This document shows, in pieces, positions 5,387 through 8,660 of a DNA stretch of 8,660 nt. The stretch is from the NCBI GenBank assembly GCA_946480585.1, contig CAMLKQ010000082.1:1-8660 (forward strand). The letters are read 5' to 3'. The stretch's first letter is position 1. Every line of letters begins with the position of its first letter. The stretch comes from an uncultured Kangiella sp. GTDB taxonomy: Bacteria; Pseudomonadota; Gammaproteobacteria; Enterobacterales; DSM-103792. The notes beneath the pieces are model-generated. The model was not told where the DNA came from. It made no database searches and saw only the letters and a program-made list of their open reading frames with translations. Position numbers and translations under genes: made by a program.

Positions 5387-6179
5387 GGCTGAGCAGGCTG
5401 TACAGGGCCTGGCGAATCACTTCCGGGGTGAACGGCTTGTCGAGCAGGGCCGAGACGCCGGCCTGTTCGACCTGGGACAGCCGCGCCCGCTCGGTTTCGC
5501 TGGTGACCATCAGAATCGGAATGTAGGCGCCGTCGCTGCGGGCGCGGATGGCTTCAACCAGTTCGCGCCCGTCCATCTCCGGCATGTTGTAGTCGGTAAC
5601 GACCAAATCAAACAGCTGCTCGTTGAAACAGGTGATGGCGTGTTTGCCGTCGACCGCCAACGTGATGTGCTGGATGCCGAGATCGCTCAGCATGCGTTTG
5701 ATGTGCGCCCGGGCGGTGCTGCTGTCATCGACCACCAAGACCCGCACTTCGCTGACATCGTAGTTTTCCAGCGCCAGCTCTTCCGGATCGATATAACGCA
5801 GAGTGGCGCGCAAGGCACGTTCGATATCGGCCGGCAGAAACGGTTTTGGCAGGATGGCGACCACGCCGGCCTGCTTGATCGGATCGATGGCGCGAAAACG
5901 GGTTTCGCTCGAAACCAGCATGAAGGCCAGATTCTGCCAGCGCGGATCGGCGCGCAGCCGCAGCAGCACATGGGTGGCGTCCATGTCCGGCAGGTACATG
6001 GCGCTGATGACCAGATCGGTTTCGTGTTGTTGCAGATAGTCCAGCGCTTCCTGACCGCTGGCGGCCGTATCCACCTGATGGACGCCGGCTTCATGCAGGT
6101 GGTTCAACACGATTTTCTGCTGGGTGGGCGAGGGCTCAATCAACAGAATATGCAGATCCTGCATCGCAATGCTGGGCAT
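5382..6179 (-). CDS. Two-receiver response regulator, first receiver degenerate
   Basis: This 265-residue protein is made of two CheY-like receiver domains in tandem and nothing else. The second (about 145-264) has the complete phosphorylation site: D151-D152, phosphoacceptor D196 in DLVVTDYNMP, T226 in MVTSE and K248 in LLDKPF. The first (about 8-125) keeps the fold and K112 in LPKPF. It has only E15 in place of the acidic pair and A60 where the phosphoacceptor Asp should be (DLVISAMYLP), so it is a pseudo-receiver. With no DNA-binding or enzymatic output, it probably acts through protein contacts, as CheY-like proteins do in motility or phosphorelay systems. No kinase gene is in the window. 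I chose ATG 6179 because AGGCGG (6185-6190, minus strand) lies five bases upstream; the ATG at 6164 has no binding site, and a longer upstream reading would run through the dyad at 6199-6219. Confidence 0.92.
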   Translation of the reverse strand: MPSIAMQDLHILLIEPSPTQQKIVLNHLHEAGVHQVDTAASGQEALDYLQQHETDLVISAMYLPDMDATHVLLRLRADPRWQNLAFMLVSSETRFRAIDPIKQAGVVAILPKPFLPADIERALRATLRYIDPEELALENYDVSEVRVLVVDDSSTARAHIKRMLSDLGIQHITLAVDGKHAITCFNEQLFDLVVTDYNMPEMDGRELVEAIRARSDGAYIPILMVTSETERARLSQVEQAGVSALLDKPFTPEVIRQALYSLLSH

Positions 6180-6198
6180 TGGAACCGCCTGAAGCTGA

Positions 6199-6219
6199 CT
6201 ACACTGCGAGCAAGTGTAG
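6199..6219. promoter_or_regulatory. Perfect 21-base dyad, possible operator
   Basis: CTACACT (6199-6205) and AGTGTAG (6213-6219) are exact inverted copies separated by seven bases. The dyad lies 20 bases upstream of the regulator start codon and 150 bases upstream of fadD. Its right arm, read on the minus strand, gives TACACT, a plausible -10 box for the regulator gene, although no good -35 box is visible. A repressor bound here would block that promoter. A transcribed hairpin is the alternative. Confidence 0.45.
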
Positions 6220-6269
6220 CCGGTTCGGACCCGCCCGGCCGCACTGGTCAAAAAGCGACCGACCGCGGT

Positions 6270-6299
6270 TTGACCGCTGGCCCGACCATCGGTTACCTT
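6270..6299 (+). promoter_or_regulatory. Weak candidate promoter of fadD
   Basis: TTGACC (6270-6275), an 18-base spacer and TACCTT (6294-6299) are the best sigma70-like pair I can find before fadD; the -10 box is poor. A second candidate -10, TAAATT at 6317-6322, lacks a good -35. Downstream, GTAAA-N8-TTTAC (6316-6333) forms a short dyad. I find no full FadR-type or PsrA-type operator: only the half-site-like ACTGGTC at 6243-6249. Confidence 0.2.
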
Positions 6300-6372
6300 G
6301 CGCGCTGTTTTTCGAGTAAATTCTTGGGTTTACCCCGCAACAGACGGCGCTATCCGCCCGGAGCAAAACAAG

Positions 6373-8028
6373 ATGGAAAAAATCTGGCTGCAGCATTACC
6401 CGCCTGGCGTGCCGCACGAGATCAATCCCGAGCAATTTCCTTCGCTGGTGCAGGTGTTCGAGGACGCCGTCAGCCGCTTCCGTGATCGGCCGGCATTCAG
6501 CAACCTCGGCGTGACGCTGAGCTTTGCCGATCTCGACAAGGCCACCCGCGATGCCGCGGCTTTTTTCCAGAACGAATGGCGGCTCGGCAAAGGCGACAAG
6601 CTGGCGTTGATGATGCCCAACCTGATTCAGTATCCGGTGCTGTTGTTCGGTGCGCTGCGCGCCGGCATCACCGTGGTCAACGTCAATCCGCAGTACACGC
6701 CGCGCGAACTGGAACACCAGCTGAAAGACAGCGGCGCCACTGCCATCGTCATCCTGGCCAACTTTGCTCACACCCTTGCGGAAATCGTTCATGAAACGCC
6801 GGTCAAGCATATCTGCGTGACCGAGATTGGCGACGCCTGCCCGACCCTGAAGCGTTTGCTGGTCAACACCGTGGTCAAGCACGTCAAGAAGATGGTGCCG
6901 CCTTACAAACTGTCGGGCGTCATCGGTTATCGCACCATCGTCGGCAAGGGCGCGGCGCTGCCGTTCAAGCCGGTCGATGTTGGCCCGGACGATTACGCGT
7001 TCCTGCAATACACCGGCGGCACGACCGGCGTCTCGAAAGGCGCCGTGCTGACTCATCGCAACATGGTCGCCAACGTGATGCAGGCCTCGGCCTGGCTGAA
7101 GCCCTTCCTCGAAGAAGGCAAAGAGATCATCATCACCGCGTTGCCGCTGTATCACATCTTCTCGCTGACCGCGAACTGCATGACCTTCATGCACGTGGGT
7201 GGTCACAACATTCTGATCACCAATCCGCGCGACATGCCGGGCTTCATCGCCGAATTGAAGAAGTGGAAATTCACCGCGCTGACCGGCGTCAACACGCTGT
7301 TCAACGGCCTGCTCAACACGCCCGGCTTCAGCGAACTCGACTGGACACCGTTCAAGCTCGCGCTCGGTGGCGGCATGGCGGTGCAACCGGCGGTGGCCGA
7401 GCGTTGGCAAGGCGTTACCGGCAAACCGCTGCTGGAAGCCTATGGCCTGACCGAAACCGCGCCGGCCGTCACCATCAACCCACTCAGCCTCAAGAGCTAC
7501 AACGGCACCATCGGCCTGCCGGTGCCGTCGACCGAGGTCAGCCTGCGCAACGATGCCAATCAGGAAGTGGGGCCGGGCGAAGCGGGTGAGCTGTGTGTGC
7601 GCGGCCCGCAAGTCATGCTCGGTTACTACAACCGGCCGGATGAAACCGCGAAAGTGCTGGATCCGGATGGCTGGCTGCACACCGGCGACGTCGCCATTCA
7701 TGACGAGAACGGTTACTTCAAGATTGTTGATCGCAAGAAGGACATGATTCTGGTGTCCGGCTTCAACGTCTACCCGAACGAAGTCGAGGCGGTGGTATCG
7801 GCGCATCCGGGCGTGTTGGAAGTCGCGGCCATCGGCGTGCCGTCCGAGGCGACTGGCGAGGCGGTGAAGGTATTCATCGTCAAGCGCGACAGCAACCTGA
7901 CCGAGCAGCAGGTGATCGATTTCTGTCACGACAAGCTGACCGGTTACAAGCGGCCGAAGCTGGTCGAATTTCGTGACAGCCTGCCGAAGAGTAATGTCGG
8001 CAAAATCCTGCGGCGTGAGCTGCGTTAA
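6373..8028 (+). CDS. fadD: Long-chain fatty acid--CoA ligase FadD
   Basis: This 551-residue enzyme activates free fatty acids with ATP and CoA to acyl-CoA at the inner face of the cytoplasmic membrane, feeding beta-oxidation and coupling uptake to activation. It aligns by eye with E. coli FadD (561 residues) nearly end to end, from [18 protein letters not shown] to [16 protein letters not shown]-superfamily motifs are in order: the P-loop [11 protein letters not shown] (213-223), YGLTETAP (357-364), the fatty acyl-CoA synthetase signature from GWLHTGD to VDRKKD (about 432-457) and the C-terminal catalytic lysine K544 in VGKILRREL. The short E. coli tail after this motif is missing. The start is ATG 6373 with GGAG at 6360-6363; the alignment supports it exactly. 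RNase D follows 40 bases after the stop, the same order as in E. coli. Promoter and FadR/PsrA control are not evident. Confidence 0.98.
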   Translation: MEKIWLQHYPPGVPHEINPEQFPSLVQVFEDAVSRFRDRPAFSNLGVTLSFADLDKATRDAAAFFQNEWRLGKGDKLALMMPNLIQYPVLLFGALRAGITVVNVNPQYTPRELEHQLKDSGATAIVILANFAHTLAEIVHETPVKHICVTEIGDACPTLKRLLVNTVVKHVKKMVPPYKLSGVIGYRTIVGKGAALPFKPVDVGPDDYAFLQYTGGTTGVSKGAVLTHRNMVANVMQASAWLKPFLEEGKEIIITALPLYHIFSLTANCMTFMHVGGHNILITNPRDMPGFIAELKKWKFTALTGVNTLFNGLLNTPGFSELDWTPFKLALGGGMAVQPAVAERWQGVTGKPLLEAYGLTETAPAVTINPLSLKSYNGTIGLPVPSTEVSLRNDANQEVGPGEAGELCVRGPQVMLGYYNRPDETAKVLDPDGWLHTGDVAIHDENGYFKIVDRKKDMILVSGFNVYPNEVEAVVSAHPGVLEVAAIGVPSEATGEAVKVFIVKRDSNLTEQQVIDFCHDKLTGYKRPKLVEFRDSLPKSNVGKILRRELR

Positions 8029-8052
8029 GCGTTGGCGGATTGATACCGCAAC

Positions 8053-8057
8053 GGGAG
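8053..8057 (+). promoter_or_regulatory. Ribosome binding site that decides the rnd start
   Basis: GGGAG lies ten bases before the TTG at 8068. The rnd frame is closed by a TGA at 8041-8043 and contains no ATG or GTG between there and its conserved region, so this is the only Shine-Dalgarno and start pair in frame. Confidence 0.55.
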
Positions 8058-8067
8058 TTCTACCGAG

Positions 8068-8660
8068 TTGACTGGACACGACAACGGTAATGCTGGAACG
8101 ACACCTGCCGAGGCAGGTCGGGTCGAAACAACAGGCGCGGTTTTCCCCGCGCCTGTTGCCTTTCCGGTACACCACATCAGTGACGATTTGGCACTGGCCA
8201 CGGCCTGTGCCCGCTGGCGCAGCAAACCGGCGATTGCGCTCGACACCGAATTCGAGCGGGTGAAAACTTTCTGGCCCAAGCTGGCGCTGATCCAGCTGTG
8301 TGATGGCGAGCAGGTCGCGATCATCGATCCGTTGGCCATCAGCAATTGGCGCCCGTTTGCCGAGCTGTTGCAAGACCCGAAAGTGGTCAAGGTCATGCAC
8401 GCCGCCGGCGAGGATCTGGAAACCTTTCTGAGTGCCTGCGATGCGGTGCCGACCCCGCTCTATGACACCCAAACTGCGCTCGGTCTGGTTGGCAAAGGTG
8501 TGTCGCTCGGGTATGCCGGCGCGGTGCAACAGTACTTTGGCATCACGCTCAGCAAGGACATGGCGCGCACCGATTGGCTGATGCGTCCGCTCAGCGAGGA
8601 GCAGCTGCAATATGCCGTCGCCGATGTCACTTACCTGCTGCCCATCTGGCAGGACACCGC
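8068..8660 (+). CDS. rnd: Ribonuclease D (5' part), TTG start
   Basis: These are the first 197 codons of RNase D, a 3'-5' exoribonuclease that trims tRNA precursors and other small RNAs; the gene runs off the window. The DEDDy catalytic residues are all present: D59 and E61 in IALDTEF, D116 in HAAGEDLETF, and Y182 with D186 in YAVADVTYLLP. RTDWLMRPLSEEQ is also typical of RNase D. There is no ATG or GTG in frame before the conserved part; the TTG at 8068 with GGGAG upstream is the best start. E. coli rnd is also known to start at UUG. This gives an N-terminal extension of about 31 residues, rich in Thr, Ala, Gly and Pro, before the point equivalent to E. coli Met1. Two hairpins fall within the extension. 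A TTG at 8188 would remove part of the domain and is less likely. It is probably co-transcribed with fadD, at least in part. Confidence 0.93.
   Translation, partial: MTGHDNGNAGTTPAEAGRVETTGAVFPAPVAFPVHHISDDLALATACARWRSKPAIALDTEFERVKTFWPKLALIQLCDGEQVAIIDPLAISNWRPFAELLQDPKVVKVMHAAGEDLETFLSACDAVPTPLYDTQTALGLVGKGVSLGYAGAVQQYFGITLSKDMARTDWLMRPLSEEQLQYAVADVTYLLPIWQDT
8103..8118 (+). other. Short hairpin in the rnd 5' region
   Basis: ACCTGCC (8103-8109) and GGCAGGT (8112-8118) are perfectly complementary with two bases between them, folding as six pairs around a four-base loop. It lies within the predicted N-terminal extension of rnd, 11 bases before a second, stronger hairpin. Confidence 0.4.
8129..8158 (+). 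other. Terminator-like hairpin in the rnd 5' region
   Basis: The 12-base arms CAACAGGCGCGG (8129-8140) and CCGCGCCTGTTG (8147-8158) are perfectly complementary around a TTTTCC loop. It would be very stable in RNA. The bases after it (CCTTTCC) are a weak U tract, so termination would be partial at best. It ends two bases before the point where homology to E. coli RNase D begins (8161), which fits either a leftover fadD terminator that was absorbed into a longer rnd frame or an attenuator within the early coding region. Confidence 0.5.

Noticed and set aside
6243..6249. ACTGGTC as a FadR operator for fadD
   Set aside because: Only one half-site is visible; the inverted second half that FadR sites need is absent.
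5385..6485. A 366-codon open frame on the plus strand opposite the response regulator
   Set aside because: The two receiver domains on the minus strand are clear. The plus-strand frame crosses the divergent promoter region and the fadD start and resembles nothing.
6199..8610. An 803-codon open frame on the minus strand across fadD and the start of rnd
   Set aside because: fadD and rnd are unmistakable on the other strand. The antisense product is a low-complexity mix rich in Arg, His, Gln and Asp, as expected from mirrored GC-biased codons, with no recognisable domain.

Overview
The window looks like ordinary chromosome from a free-living, high-GC gammaproteobacterium that I cannot place more precisely. 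The evidence is an FadD resembling the E. coli enzyme almost end to end, the fadD-rnd gene order also found in E. coli, sigma70-type promoters, and strong GC third-position bias that produces long meaningless open frames on the opposite strand. There is no insertion sequence, phage gene, tRNA, rRNA or CRISPR array.

Left part (1-2980). All genes are on the plus strand: the 3' end of a transglutaminase-like cysteine protease gene cut by the window edge, an MBL-fold metallohydrolase, and an NCS2/AzgA-type purine permease. A strong two-way terminator separates the permease from a convergent phosphoribosyltransferase gene on the minus strand. Purine uptake and purine salvage therefore sit tail to tail.

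Middle part (3567-4444). The 460-base gap between the phosphoribosyltransferase and the next plus-strand gene is the least explained stretch. It holds a TATAAT box and an eight-codon proline-rich leader frame for the phosphoribosyltransferase. It also holds several hairpins with a possible pseudoknot, and a textbook plus-strand terminator with no gene upstream of it. That terminator suggests a small RNA or an attenuated leader. Next come a 98-residue cysteine-free ComFB-family protein with its own terminator, and then an alpha/beta hydrolase with its own promoter.

Right part (5361-8660). A minus-strand regulator with two receiver domains and no output domain lies between the hydrolase and fadD; its first receiver lacks the phosphoacceptor aspartate. 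A perfect 21-base dyad lies between the regulator and fadD, which are divergent. fadD (fatty acyl-CoA synthetase) is followed closely by rnd (RNase D), which runs off the window. rnd has no ATG or GTG start and appears to begin at TTG, as the E. coli gene does; two hairpins fall in its predicted N-terminal extension.

I see no convincing multi-gene novel system. The best leads are the orphan terminator region, the ComFB protein as a possible c-di-GMP receptor, the pseudo-receiver regulator, and the rnd start region.
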